Assembly: GCA_016873315.1 (NCBI GenBank)
Contig: VGXL01000017.1
Span: 1-32,640 of the forward strand
DNA from: Phycisphaerae bacterium
GTDB taxonomy: Bacteria; Planctomycetota; Phycisphaerae; Phycisphaerales; SM1A02
Length of the DNA stretch: 32,640 nt
Direction of reading: 5' to 3'
A model generated the notes under the pieces. That model was not told the origin of the DNA, made no database searches, and saw only the letters and a program-made list of their open reading frames with translations. The position numbers were made by a program, and so were the translations under genes. Below are positions 9,226 to 17,266 of this stretch, in pieces (the first letter of the stretch is position 1; every line of letters starts with the position of its first letter).

Positions 9226-10158
9226 ATGCCCGCACTCCTGAGACTGCTCCGCCCGGGCGACTGGACCAAGGGGGTCTTCGTCCTGATTCCCATCGTCTTC
9301 TGGCTCGCGGGCGAGGGCCGGGATGTCGGGCGCGATGTCGTTGAACTCAAGGTCAAGGCCGCGCTCATGGCCTTTGCCGCGATCAGTCTTGTCGCCAGCG
9401 GGTGGTACGCGCTCAATGACGCGTGGGACGCCGCCGAGGACCGGCTTCATCCGACGAAGCGTCGGCGTCCTGTGGCGAGCGGTGCGGTCTCAGCGGCCAC
9501 CGCTCTGGTCGTTGGGACGATGTGCATGCTCGTCGGCTCGTCGATGGGCTTCGCTGTGGGCAACGGGGCCGGGTGGCTCGTGGCGACCTACGCGGCGTTG
9601 CAAGCGGGCTACAACTTCACGCTCAAGCGTCGTGCGTATCTCGATGTGGCGACGATCGCGCTTGGATTCACGCTGCGCGCTGTGCTTGGTGCGGTGGCCA
9701 TCGATGTTCGAATCTCGGTGTGGTTGGTGTTGTGCGTCTTCTTCCTCACGCTGTTCCTTGGCTTCGTCAAGCGGACCTGTGATCTGGTGGCGGCACAGCG
9801 TGAGGGCGCGGGCTGGAGCCAGTGCGCCGGTTACGGCGACGAGCAAGAGCTGCAGTTCCTGCTTGCCGTCTCGGCGTGCATGGCCGTCCTCATGTATCTG
9901 CTCTATGCACTCAGCGATCACGCGAAGAGCCTGTACGGTTCCGGTGCGACCGGTCTTGCGTTGCTGACCCCGTTCGTGCTCTTGGTCGTGTATCGCTTCT
10001 ATCGCCGCGCGCGTCGAGGCCTGAGCGACAGCCCACTCGAGGTGCTACGCACCGATCGCACCGCGCTCGTGGGCATGGCGTGCTTTGTGGTGGGGACCTG
10101 GGCGAGCTTGTACTGGGCTCCCGCCAAGGCGTGGCTCGATCGACTCTTTATCGCGTGA
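9226..10158 (+). CDS. UbiA-family prenyltransferase (decaprenyl-phosphate phosphoribosyltransferase-like)
   Basis: This is a 310-residue integral membrane protein with about eight to nine hydrophobic segments. The first aspartate-rich motif is NDAWDAAEDRLHP at 64-76, followed by TKRRRPVASG, and the N-terminus begins RPGDWTKG-x-FVLIPIVF. These are the marks of the UbiA subgroup that includes decaprenyl-phosphate phosphoribosyltransferase, which transfers phosphoribose to a polyprenyl phosphate. The second motif region is KRTCDLVAA (182-190). ATG 9226 is preferred because AGGTGG (9211-9216) is at a good ribosome-binding distance; ATG 9220 in the same frame is too close to it. The gene lies on the opposite strand between sdhA and sdhB, and its last 11 bp overlap the end of sdhA. 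Its substrate cannot be told from the sequence; an ordinary quinone prenyltransferase is less likely. Confidence 0.85.
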   Translation: MPALLRLLRPGDWTKGVFVLIPIVFWLAGEGRDVGRDVVELKVKAALMAFAAISLVASGWYALNDAWDAAEDRLHPTKRRRPVASGAVSAATALVVGTMCMLVGSSMGFAVGNGAGWLVATYAALQAGYNFTLKRRAYLDVATIALGFTLRAVLGAVAIDVRISVWLVLCVFFLTLFLGFVKRTCDLVAAQREGAGWSQCAGYGDEQELQFLLAVSACMAVLMYLLYALSDHAKSLYGSGATGLALLTPFVLLVVYRFYRRARRGLSDSPLEVLRTDRTALVGMACFVVGTWASLYWAPAKAWLDRLFIA

Positions 10159-12022
10159 TGGCTTCGGGTGTCGGAGCGGCCGCTGGCGCTTCGACCTTGC
10201 CATAGGTGCGTGCTCGGGGCTGCACGAGGCCCGTGTTGACATCCTCGAAGCTGATCCGGCAGCCGCCCGAGGCCTGGTCGTACGCTGCGACGGTGGTCTT
10301 GAGGAAGCGCTCGTCGTTGCGGGTTGGATAGTCGGTGCGGTAGTGGCTGCCGCGGCTTTCCTTGCGCTCGATCGATCCCTCGATGATGGCTTGAGCAAGG
10401 ATCACCATGTCGGCCACTGCTCGGGCGTAGGACAGATTCTGGTTCGTCCACATGCCCGTGTCCGACAGGCTCATGCGTTGCGAGCGATCGCGCAGTTCGC
10501 TGAGTTTGGCGCGCGCCTGCAGCAGACGGCCCTCGCTCTTGACGACCGTCGAGGCGGCCGTCATCTCGTCGCCGAGTTCCTTGCCGATCTGGTAGGGGTT
10601 CTCGCCGCCAGTGCCCGCGACGAGTGCCTGCATGCGCGCCTGCTCGGCAAAGACGCCATCGTCGTAGACCTGCTGAGGAACCGAATCGACCGCGTGCTCC
10701 TTGGCCCACGCCGAAACGCTCGCGCCGGAGAAGAGCCCGTCGAAAATGCAACTCAGCAGCGCGTTCGCGCCAAGTCGATTCGCTCCGTGGAACTGGTAGT
10801 TGACCTCGCCGAAGGCATAGAGCCCCGGGATGTTGGTCATCATGTTGTTGGGCGCGCCGTAGACCATGCCGCGGTGGTCAGGCTTGGCGGTGTAGGTGGT
10901 CCAGAGCCCGCCCATGCTGTAGTGCATGCCGGGGAAGATGCGCATCGGCACTTCCGAAGGCTCTTCGCCCACGAACTTGCGATAGATCTCGACGATGCCG
11001 CCGAGCTTGCGGTCCATGTACTCGCGACCCAGGTGCGTCAGATCAAGGAAGACCTGGTTCTGTCCGCCGACGCCCATGCCTTGGTTCACGCAGACATCGA
11101 AGATCTCGCGCGTGGCGATGTCGCGCGGCACGATGTTGCCGTACTTGGGGTACTTCTCTTCGAGGAAGTACCAGCGTTCGGCGTCAGGGATCTGGCGCGG
11201 GTCGCGCTGATCGCCCTTGCGGCGCGGAACCCAGACGCGGCCGCCTTCGCCGCGAGCGCTCTCGCTCATCAAGCGAAGCTTGTCGTGGCCAGGGATTGCC
11301 GTGGGGTGGACCTGGATGAACTCGCCGTTGCCGTACCAAGCACCGAGTTGGTAGCAGCGGCTCGCGGCGCCGCCCGTGCACATGACGCTGTTGGTGCTCT
11401 TGCCGAAGACGAGTCCGCAGCCGCCAGTGGCCATGACGACGGCGCTCGCACGGAACGAACGAACCTGCATCGTGCGAAGGTCCTGCGCCACGATGCCGCA
11501 GCAAGTTCCATCAGCCGCGATGAGCGGTCGCAGGAACTCCCAGTGCTCGTACTTGGTGACCTTGCCTTCGGTCTCGAAGCGCCGCACCTGTTCATCGAAC
11601 GCGTAGATGAGCTGCTGGCCCGTCGTCGCGCCGGCGAAGTGCGTGCGCTTGTAGAGCGAGCCGCCGAAGAGGCGCAGATCGCGCTGGCCTTCCTTCGTGC
11701 GGTTGAAGGGCACGCCCATGCGATCAAGCAGGTCGATGATCCGCGGCGCCCAGTGTGCCATTTCGTAGACCGGCGGCTGGTTGGCCAGGAAGTCGCCGCC
11801 GTAGATCGACTCGTCGAAGTGCTCGTACTCCGAGTAGCCCTGCTGACGAGCGATCTCGTTGCACGCGTTGATGCCGCCCTGCGCGCAGACGCTGTGCGAT
11901 CGCTTGACGGGGACGATGCTGAACAGGTCGACCTGGACGCCGAGTTCGGCGGCCTTCACGGCGGCGCCGAGGCCAGCAAGGCCACCACCGACGACGATCA
12001 CGCGGGACTGCTTGGTTGCCAT
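10148..12022 (-). CDS. sdhA: Succinate dehydrogenase flavoprotein subunit
   Basis: This 624-residue catalytic subunit of complex II oxidises succinate to fumarate. It shows the dinucleotide-binding VGGGLAGLGA (11-20), SHSVCAQGG with the likely FAD-linked His43, the HPTAIPG active-site segment, SESARGEGGRVWV with the substrate-binding arginine, and the C-terminal RGSHYRTDYP-x-RND signature. The large size and wording fit the B-type (Bacillus/Wolinella-like) enzymes. GGAG lies 9-10 nt before the ATG. It follows sdhC by 42 bp on the same strand, so sdhC-sdhA form an operon. Its 3' end overlaps the convergent UbiA-family gene by 11 bp, and sdhB lies beyond that gene. Confidence 0.96.
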   Translation of the reverse strand: MATKQSRVIVVGGGLAGLGAAVKAAELGVQVDLFSIVPVKRSHSVCAQGGINACNEIARQQGYSEYEHFDESIYGGDFLANQPPVYEMAHWAPRIIDLLDRMGVPFNRTKEGQRDLRLFGGSLYKRTHFAGATTGQQLIYAFDEQVRRFETEGKVTKYEHWEFLRPLIAADGTCCGIVAQDLRTMQVRSFRASAVVMATGGCGLVFGKSTNSVMCTGGAASRCYQLGAWYGNGEFIQVHPTAIPGHDKLRLMSESARGEGGRVWVPRRKGDQRDPRQIPDAERWYFLEEKYPKYGNIVPRDIATREIFDVCVNQGMGVGGQNQVFLDLTHLGREYMDRKLGGIVEIYRKFVGEEPSEVPMRIFPGMHYSMGGLWTTYTAKPDHRGMVYGAPNNMMTNIPGLYAFGEVNYQFHGANRLGANALLSCIFDGLFSGASVSAWAKEHAVDSVPQQVYDDGVFAEQARMQALVAGTGGENPYQIGKELGDEMTAASTVVKSEGRLLQARAKLSELRDRSQRMSLSDTGMWTNQNLSYARAVADMVILAQAIIEGSIERKESRGSHYRTDYPTRNDERFLKTTVAAYDQASGGCRISFEDVNTGLVQPRARTYGKVEAPAAAPTPEAITR

Positions 12023-12064
12023 GGTTCGTGCTCCGGTTGATGCAAGGCAGACAAGGCGCGGAAG

Positions 12065-12889
12065 TCAATGCGACGCCGCGGGCTGCGCGGCCTGACCGAC
12101 GAGGTGGTTCTCGACTTCCCGAGCGTCCTCAGGATCAAGGGTGACGAAACCAATGACCGCTGTGATTCCCGCAATGGCAAGCGCCACGCCGATGGCCACG
12201 CACACTTGGCCCCATCGTCGCTGCGCGCCAGTTGAGATGGTGAGCCCCCAGGTGATCGCTGCCGTCCACAGCCCGTTGGCGAAGTGGAAGATCAGTCCGA
12301 GCACGCAGAAGAGGTAGAGGATTGCAATCGTCGAGCCCAAGAGCCCATCTTGCATGTGCGAAGCGGTCGAGCTCGCAGCATGCGCGCCGTCGAAACTCGG
12401 CAAGAGCCCGCCAAAGGTCCATCCCCACCGAAGACTGCTGATGTGGGCGAAGATGAACGCCACGCCGACATAGCCGGTCATGCGTTGCAGCCAGTAGCGG
12501 TAGTTCCCTTGGTACGCGTAGCGATCGATGTTGCACTTGCCCGTCCGAGCGAAGTACACGCCAAGGATCGCGTGGAACGCGATGGGCAACCACAGCGCGA
12601 AGATCTCGATCATGATCAGCCCAGGCAGGCTGTGGATGAAGTCGACTTCGTGCTGAAAGGCAGCCACGCCCGCGGCGTCGCTGCCGTACCGGGCGACGAC
12701 ATCGCTGAACTTGCCCTGGTGCAGTGCCGAGCCCCAGACGATGCTTGAGTTCGTCGTCAGATGCGGGATCAGGAAGAGGCCGATGGGCACCACGCCACTG
12801 AGGCTGTGGAGCCGGCGCAGCAGGAAGTAGTGGCGTTCGATGAAGGGAACGGTCGCGGCGGATTTGGCGGGTGCGGCGTGGGTGCTCAC
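12065..12889 (-). CDS. sdhC: Succinate dehydrogenase cytochrome b subunit, B-type
   Basis: This 274-residue membrane anchor has five hydrophobic helices, the arrangement of the di-heme B-type anchors, where one polypeptide replaces SdhC plus SdhD. Candidate heme-ligand histidines lie in RRLHSLSGVVPIGLF, FIHSLPG, AFHAILGVYF, FAHIS and IFHFANGLW. It binds two b hemes and the quinone at the cytoplasmic membrane. The start is a GTG at 12887-12889 with CGGAG about 7 nt upstream. It is the first gene of the sdhC-sdhA pair. The short gap to the DUF1844 gene upstream on the same strand (33 bp) means that the gene may also be read from that promoter. Confidence 0.92.
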   Translation of the reverse strand: MSTHAAPAKSAATVPFIERHYFLLRRLHSLSGVVPIGLFLIPHLTTNSSIVWGSALHQGKFSDVVARYGSDAAGVAAFQHEVDFIHSLPGLIMIEIFALWLPIAFHAILGVYFARTGKCNIDRYAYQGNYRYWLQRMTGYVGVAFIFAHISSLRWGWTFGGLLPSFDGAHAASSTASHMQDGLLGSTIAILYLFCVLGLIFHFANGLWTAAITWGLTISTGAQRRWGQVCVAIGVALAIAGITAVIGFVTLDPEDAREVENHLVGQAAQPAASH

Positions 12890-12922
12890 GGTGGCTCCGG
12901 GGTGGATCGTTCGCGAGGTGAT

Positions 12923-13402
12923 TCAGTCTGGCACGACCAAGCGCGGGCCGGCCGGTGCATCGGCACCGCTGGGCGCTGCCCCTGGACGCCCCATGAACTG
13001 CACGCTTGCGGGGTCCTTCGCCATCTGTTGCTGGATCATGGTGGCGATCTGCACGAAGCGTTGGCGCAGCTCCGACAGGACTTCCTTCAGTTCCGCGGTC
13101 TCTTCGTCAGTGAGGTTGCCCTTGGTCTTCTCTTCGAGCACGCCGAGAAGGTCGATCGCGAACCGGCTGCCCATGAGGTCGATCATCGGGCGGCCCGTCT
13201 GCGGGTCGGCGTACGCACCCAGACCCATGATCGCTTGCGAGGCGAGGGAACCGACAAGCGCGCGCATGTCCGCGGGGGGGAACTCTTCGCTGCCGGGCTG
13301 GCGCGGCGAGTCGTCGATCTTCTGACTGAGCTTTTCCTTCTCCGCCTGAGCCTGTTCCTTCCAGTCGGCGTCGATGTGAAGCTTGGGTGCGTCGTCCGGC
13401 AT
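12923..13402 (-). CDS. DUF1844 domain protein
   Basis: This 159-residue soluble protein contains a DUF1844 domain over most of its length: an ADWKEQAQAEKEKL start, SLASQAIMGLGAYADPQTG in the middle, then IDLLGVLEEKTKGNLTDEET and a helical end. The family is widespread but its role is not established. The C-terminal 25 residues are Pro/Ala/Gly-rich and probably disordered. AAGGA lies about 8 nt before the ATG, and TATACT at 13427-13432 is a good -10, so this is a conventional leadered gene. It is divergent from the SurA-like lipoprotein gene and lies 33 bp upstream of sdhC. Confidence 0.88.
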   Translation of the reverse strand: MPDDAPKLHIDADWKEQAQAEKEKLSQKIDDSPRQPGSEEFPPADMRALVGSLASQAIMGLGAYADPQTGRPMIDLMGSRFAIDLLGVLEEKTKGNLTDEETAELKEVLSELRQRFVQIATMIQQQMAKDPASVQFMGRPGAAPSGADAPAGPRLVVPD

Positions 13403-13426
13403 GAAGGTCCTTTCGGGGAGTCATGG

Positions 13427-13432
13427 AGTATA
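13427..13432 (-). promoter_or_regulatory. Candidate -10 (TATACT) for the DUF1844-sdhCA unit
   Basis: On the minus strand TATACT ends 24 nt before the DUF1844 ATG, leaving room for a short leader with a real ribosome binding site (AAGGA). This contrasts with the leaderless spacing seen at the neighbouring divergent gene. Confidence 0.45.
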
Positions 13433-13479
13433 GGGGTCTCGCGGTGCGCCGGCCCCGACACGCGCGCGTCTGCGATCGC

Positions 13480-13485
13480 TAGCAT
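13480..13485 (+). promoter_or_regulatory. Candidate leaderless -10 (TAGCAT) for the SurA-like gene
   Basis: TAGCAT ends 7 nt before the GTG start, with no Shine-Dalgarno sequence in between. This spacing was one reason for choosing GTG 13493. Confidence 0.5.
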
Positions 13486-13492
13486 TCCCGGC

Positions 13493-14749
13493 GTGAAGCG
13501 AACGACAGGGCTGTTGATCGCCTGCCTCGCGGCAGCGTGCGCCAAGGATGAAGTTGCGCGTGTGGCGCTGTCGCCTGCCGACTTCGGCCCGGCCTCGGGA
13601 TTGGCCCCGCGCGATGCGGGCACCGACGACCTTCCAAACCTCATGGAGATTGAGTCGCTCACCTTGGCGGCGCGTGACGCCCAAGGCACGCGCGCCGACG
13701 GTGAGGTCATCGAGGCCGTCGCGATCAAGGACGATGCCGGCAACATCGTGAAGGAATCGATCGGCGGCGCCCGCGCGGAGAGTGTTGCGGTGGGGCAACG
13801 CTGGGTCGTCGATGGACTGGTTGGGCAGGTCAACGGGCGGCCCATTTTCGCGAGCGAGTTTCTGGCCCCGCTCGAGGACCGCCTGCTCCGTACGGTGGCC
13901 GAGATGCCGCGCGAGGCGGCCGCCAAGGAGATCACGCGCATCGTGGCCGAGCGTTTCGACCAGTTGATCAACAACGAGCTCGTCATCGCCGAAGCCGAGG
14001 CCGGGCTCACGCCCGAAATGCAGCAGGGGCTGTTCGCCTTCCTCAAGGACATGCGCGAGAAGACCGTGGCCGAACTCGGCGGCAGCAATGCCAGCGCGAC
14101 GAACGCGTTGATGGAGGAACTCGGGATCGGCCTAGACGAGTTCATGTCGCGTCGGCGTGATGAGATCTTGGCCGGTGAGCTCCTTCGCGGACGCGTCGAC
14201 AAGCGCATCATCGTGAGCTGGCGCGATGTGGAGCGCGAGTACGCCAAGAACGCCGAGCGGTTCGCGGCCCAATCGCGGATCGTCGTGGGGCGCATGGTGC
14301 TCAAGGCAACGGATGCGGAACTGGTCGCGAAGGCGCGCGAAGCGTTCGCGGCCGGCAAGCCCTTCGCCGGAGTCGCGACCGAACTGGGCGTGAAGGATGA
14401 CGGCGCGTGGCGCGAGTTCGCGGTCGCTGACATCGCCGCGACGGACCTGACCGACGAGCTCAAGTCCCTGCTCAAGGACCTGCAGACTGGCGCCGCCTCC
14501 AAGGAGGTGACCAAAGGTGAAAGTGTGACTTGGTACGCGATCCTGGCGCGCGACAGCCGACCGGCGGCATCGATCTTTGACCCGGGCGTGCAGCTCGTTC
14601 TGCGCGCCGAGATCGCGGGTCGCCGCCGCATGGTCGAGCAGTCTCGATACCTGAAGGGTCTTCGAGACCGATGGGTTGCGGCGGACATCGACCAGATGCG
14701 CGTTCGCCTGCAGTCGATCGCCGTGCAGCGTTATGTTCCCGGCGCGTGA
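13493..14749 (+). CDS. SurA/PpiC-like peptidylprolyl isomerase family lipoprotein
   Basis: This 418-residue protein begins with GTG. A short hydrophobic signal ends in a lipobox-like LAAAC with Cys16, so it is probably a lipid-anchored envelope protein. Residues about 110-250 resemble the SurA N-terminal chaperone domain (QVNGRPIFASEF, then a helical region with FDQLINNELVIAEAE). Residues about 260-345 resemble a parvulin (PpiC) domain, but the usual RHIL histidine region reads VGRMVL. Prolyl isomerase activity may therefore be lost, and the chaperone part may be what matters. The frame stays open far upstream, yet the GTG is favoured by the lipobox and the TAGCAT hexamer 7 nt before it. It is divergent from the DUF1844 gene and convergent with yraN. 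Confidence 0.8.
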   Translation: MKRTTGLLIACLAAACAKDEVARVALSPADFGPASGLAPRDAGTDDLPNLMEIESLTLAARDAQGTRADGEVIEAVAIKDDAGNIVKESIGGARAESVAVGQRWVVDGLVGQVNGRPIFASEFLAPLEDRLLRTVAEMPREAAAKEITRIVAERFDQLINNELVIAEAEAGLTPEMQQGLFAFLKDMREKTVAELGGSNASATNALMEELGIGLDEFMSRRRDEILAGELLRGRVDKRIIVSWRDVEREYAKNAERFAAQSRIVVGRMVLKATDAELVAKAREAFAAGKPFAGVATELGVKDDGAWREFAVADIAATDLTDELKSLLKDLQTGAASKEVTKGESVTWYAILARDSRPAASIFDPGVQLVLRAEIAGRRRMVEQSRYLKGLRDRWVAADIDQMRVRLQSIAVQRYVPGA

Positions 14750-14771
14750 GGGGGCCGATGACGGGCGCGAG

Positions 14772-15194
14772 TCAGGCTGATCCTGCCTCCCAAGCATCGT
14801 TGAAGTGCACGAGTTCGGGTTCGGCGTCTGGAGCGAGCAGGATCGCCAGGACATCGAAGCGCACGAGGAACGGCCGCAACGCCGGTTGTTCGGCCAGCGT
14901 GCGCGCAAGACGAGTCAGGCTGGAGCGCTTGCCGTGATCGATTCGCTCCTCGGGTCGGGCGCCAGGATCGGACCTGGTCTTCACCTCGACGATGACGAGC
15001 GTTCGACCGCAGGGCGTGAGCATCACGAGGTCGGCCTCGTCGTGCCCAATGCGCAGGTTGCGGGCGAGTTCGATGTAGCCCAAGTCGGCAAGATGCTTCG
15101 CGGCAAGTGATTCGCCGCGGGTGCAGAGTTCCCGTCGCGCACGCGCACGCCGCTGCGCTCGCAGCGCATCGATCGTCCCCCGAAGTTCCTGCAT
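14772..15194 (-). CDS. yraN: YraN family protein (UPF0102, endonuclease-like fold)
   Basis: This 140-residue protein belongs to the UPF0102/YraN family. It has the GESLAAKHLADLGY helix-strand start, RNLR, then HDEADLVML (51-59) and VIVEVKTR (67-74). Together Asp55, Glu70 and Lys72 form the D-ExK arrangement of PD-(D/E)xK nucleases. The cellular role of YraN is not firmly established. The ATG lies 3 nt after the sppA stop on the same strand and has no good ribosome binding site, so translation is probably coupled to sppA. The N-terminal 25 residues are Arg-rich. Confidence 0.9.
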   Translation of the reverse strand: MQELRGTIDALRAQRRARARRELCTRGESLAAKHLADLGYIELARNLRIGHDEADLVMLTPCGRTLVIVEVKTRSDPGARPEERIDHGKRSSLTRLARTLAEQPALRPFLVRFDVLAILLAPDAEPELVHFNDAWEAGSA

Positions 15195-15197
15195 GGA

Positions 15198-16259
15198 TCA
15201 CCAGTGCAGTTGGTACATCACGCGCGGCTGCGCGAGTTCCGCCGCAAGGTCTCGAACATCCCGGCCGAGGAAGCTGCCCAGCGCAGCGCCGCCAGTTGGC
15301 ATCGTGCGCGCGCTGAACGGATCGGCGAACAGTCCCGCAGGTCGCGACAGGCGGTTGACCACCGCGCTGCCGGGCGTCAAGCCAGTGAGCGACTCGGCGA
15401 TCGCGATCGCATCCTCGAGGTAGCCGATCGAGTCGATCAGGCCAGCATCGAGTGCCTTCTGCGCGGTGTAGACGGAGCCGTCAGCGACCTGCTGCACATC
15501 GCTGATGTCGCTGAACTGCGTCGATCGGCCATCGAGCACGCGCTTGGTGAAGGTCGCATACGCATCGTCAAGAATGCCCAGCACGACCGCGCGATCCTGA
15601 TCGGTCCATGTCCGGAAGATGTCGTTGGCGACGTCCTTGCGCGGGCTTCCGGTTGCCACGATCGTCATGGGCGCGATGCCGACCTTGTCGGTCAGGCCCT
15701 GCAGCGTGAAGAGCTGTGCGATGACGCCAATCGAGCCGGTGATGCAGGTGGGCTCGGCAACGATCTGGTCGCAGTCGCAGGAGATGTAGTAGCCGCCGCT
15801 CGCAGCCGTGCCGCCGAAGCTCGCCACGACGGGAATGCCTTTGGCCTTCCAGTCCTTCACGATCTTCCAGATGCGGTCGCTCGGCGACACGCCGCCGCCG
15901 CCGGAGTCAACACGAAGGATGATCGCGTCGGGCACACTGCCCGACTCAATCTCGCGCGCGCACTCGGCGACGAAGCGAGCCATCGAGTCGTCGATGCCGC
16001 CTTCGACCGGCACCACGAGAATCTCACCGACGGATCCTGCGCGCAGTTCGCTGCGCTCGAGTTGCTTGCCACCCGAAACGGCCGCGGCGCCGCCGCCAAA
16101 GCCGATGAGCAGCCCGAACCCAAAGACAAGTGTCGTGGCGACGACGCCGATCATCGCGCCAAGGGCACCGCGAGTCATGGAACTACGGACGAGGACTTCC
16201 TGAGGGGCGGTGGCTAGCGCGGGCGGCGGGGCGAACGACGGATCTGGTGATTGCGTCAT
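15198..16259 (-). CDS. sppA: Signal peptide peptidase SppA-type (S49) membrane protease
   Basis: This is a 353-residue S49 serine protease with one N-terminal membrane helix (about residues 32-55), placing the catalytic domain outside the membrane. The Ser-Lys dyad is visible as GTAASGGYYIS (150-160, Ser154) and GSPRKDV (204-210, Lys208). VDSGGGGVSPSDRI (118-130) and TGSIGVIAQ (174-182) are also family features. The length is that of the short, Bacillus-like SppA. A proline-rich cytoplasmic N-terminus of about 25 residues precedes the helix. ATG 16259 has CGGAG about 10 nt upstream, and a TAGGAT hexamer lies 20 nt before the ATG. It likely clears cleaved signal peptides and forms a unit with yraN, with ubiE 73 bp upstream. 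Confidence 0.92.
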   Translation of the reverse strand: MTQSPDPSFAPPPALATAPQEVLVRSSMTRGALGAMIGVVATTLVFGFGLLIGFGGGAAAVSGGKQLERSELRAGSVGEILVVPVEGGIDDSMARFVAECAREIESGSVPDAIILRVDSGGGGVSPSDRIWKIVKDWKAKGIPVVASFGGTAASGGYYISCDCDQIVAEPTCITGSIGVIAQLFTLQGLTDKVGIAPMTIVATGSPRKDVANDIFRTWTDQDRAVVLGILDDAYATFTKRVLDGRSTQFSDISDVQQVADGSVYTAQKALDAGLIDSIGYLEDAIAIAESLTGLTPGSAVVNRLSRPAGLFADPFSARTMPTGGAALGSFLGRDVRDLAAELAQPRVMYQLHW

Positions 16260-16279
16260 GGTGGGATCTCCGTTTGGGG

Positions 16280-16285
16280 ATCCTA
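16280..16285 (-). promoter_or_regulatory. Candidate -10 (TAGGAT) for sppA-yraN
   Basis: On the minus strand TAGGAT ends 20 nt before the sppA ATG, giving a leader of about 13 nt that includes the GGAG ribosome binding site. Read-through from ubiE is also possible. Confidence 0.4.
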
Positions 16286-16332
16286 CGCCGCGCGTCGGTC
16301 CATTCGGAGCCGGGCGACCGGCTTCGCTGCTT

Positions 16333-17103
16333 TCAGCGCTTGATTCCGACGGTCCCAACGCAGACGCCAAAGGTCATCCGCTGTTGGCGGATCTCGACGA
16401 ATCCCGCCTCATCCACCTGGGATCGCAGGCGCTCGGGACTCAGATAGGTCTCGACGCTTCGAGGCAGGTAGCGATAGGCGCCGCTGCGGTCCCGCGCGAT
16501 CAGGCTCGCCGTGAACGGCATCAGGTGGTGCGTGTACAGCCGGTTGAACCAGCGCAGCGGCGCGAAGCTCGGTTCGCCGAACTCAAGCACCACGAGACGG
16601 CCGCCAGGAGCGAGCACGCGGTGAAACTCCCGCAGCGCCTTCAGCGTGTCGTCGACATTGCGGATGCCGAAGGCGATTGAAACGATGTCGAAGCTCCCAT
16701 CAGCCCACGGCAGCGATTGGGCATCGCCCTGCACATAGGTGGGTTGGACGGCGAGGCGACGACCGTCCACCGACTTGGCTTTCGCCAAGTCGAGCATCGC
16801 TGCGGTGTAGTCCAGCCCGGTGACGCACTTGGCGCCGGCGTTCGCAAACGCCTCGGTCAGGTCGCCCGTGCCGCACGCGCAGTCAAGGACCCGCGCGCCG
16901 TCAACCGGCTCAGTCATGCGCACGGCGGCGCGGCGCCATGCCTGATCGCGCCAGAAACTGTGCAGACGGTTGTTCAGGTCGTACGCATGCGCGATCGAGG
17001 TGAACATGCGCTGAACACGGAGCGCCTTATCGCTCACCGCGTGAGGATTTCGCTCCAAGTCGTTGGCGGTCCAGGCGGGATGCCCGGTCTCGTGTTGACG
17101 CAT
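16333..17103 (-). CDS. ubiE: Ubiquinone/menaquinone biosynthesis C-methyltransferase
   Basis: This 256-residue class I SAM-dependent methyltransferase performs the C-methylation that finishes menaquinone (and ubiquinone where present). The family pattern is clear: MFTSIAHAYDLNNRLHSF near the N-terminus, the SAM-binding VLDCACGTGDL, GDAQSLPWADGSFD, FGIRNVDD, and the C-terminal YRYLPRSVETYLS-x-E. The start at 17103 is fixed by the TAGACT hexamer 7 nt upstream; a longer frame continues but has no family similarity. With a B-type succinate dehydrogenase nearby, menaquinone is the more likely product, but this is inference. Confidence 0.94.
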   Translation of the reverse strand: MRQHETGHPAWTANDLERNPHAVSDKALRVQRMFTSIAHAYDLNNRLHSFWRDQAWRRAAVRMTEPVDGARVLDCACGTGDLTEAFANAGAKCVTGLDYTAAMLDLAKAKSVDGRRLAVQPTYVQGDAQSLPWADGSFDIVSIAFGIRNVDDTLKALREFHRVLAPGGRLVVLEFGEPSFAPLRWFNRLYTHHLMPFTASLIARDRSGAYRYLPRSVETYLSPERLRSQVDEAGFVEIRQQRMTFGVCVGTVGIKR

Positions 17104-17110
17104 AACGGCC

Positions 17111-17116
17111 AGTCTA
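17111..17116 (-). promoter_or_regulatory. Candidate leaderless -10 (TAGACT) for ubiE
   Basis: On the minus strand TAGACT ends 7 nt before the ubiE ATG with no ribosome binding site. It is identical in sequence and spacing to the element in front of the thioredoxin-like gene at 21.1 kb. Confidence 0.55.
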
Positions 17117-17266
17117 GGCGCGCTCCGGCGCCGGGAATGGGGTTCGGGGCGTCCAATATCGCACATGAAGCCGTTCGCGCGGTCATCTGTGAAGTCGCGT
17201 GGGTTCCTCCCGATGAACACGGTGCGCAGGACGAAGCCTGCCACACACCACGAAGGAAACCTGACC

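Noticed and set aside
10085-12040. A 651-codon open frame on the plus strand opposite sdhA
   Set aside because: It is an antisense shadow caused by high GC at third positions. sdhA on the other strand has every family motif; this frame has none and is rich in Ala, Arg, Asp and Val.
17165-17266. Upstream ATG start for the cobalamin-binding-like protein
   Set aside because: It has no ribosome binding site and its added 34 residues are basic and unlike the family. ATG 17267 has AAGGA at the right distance.
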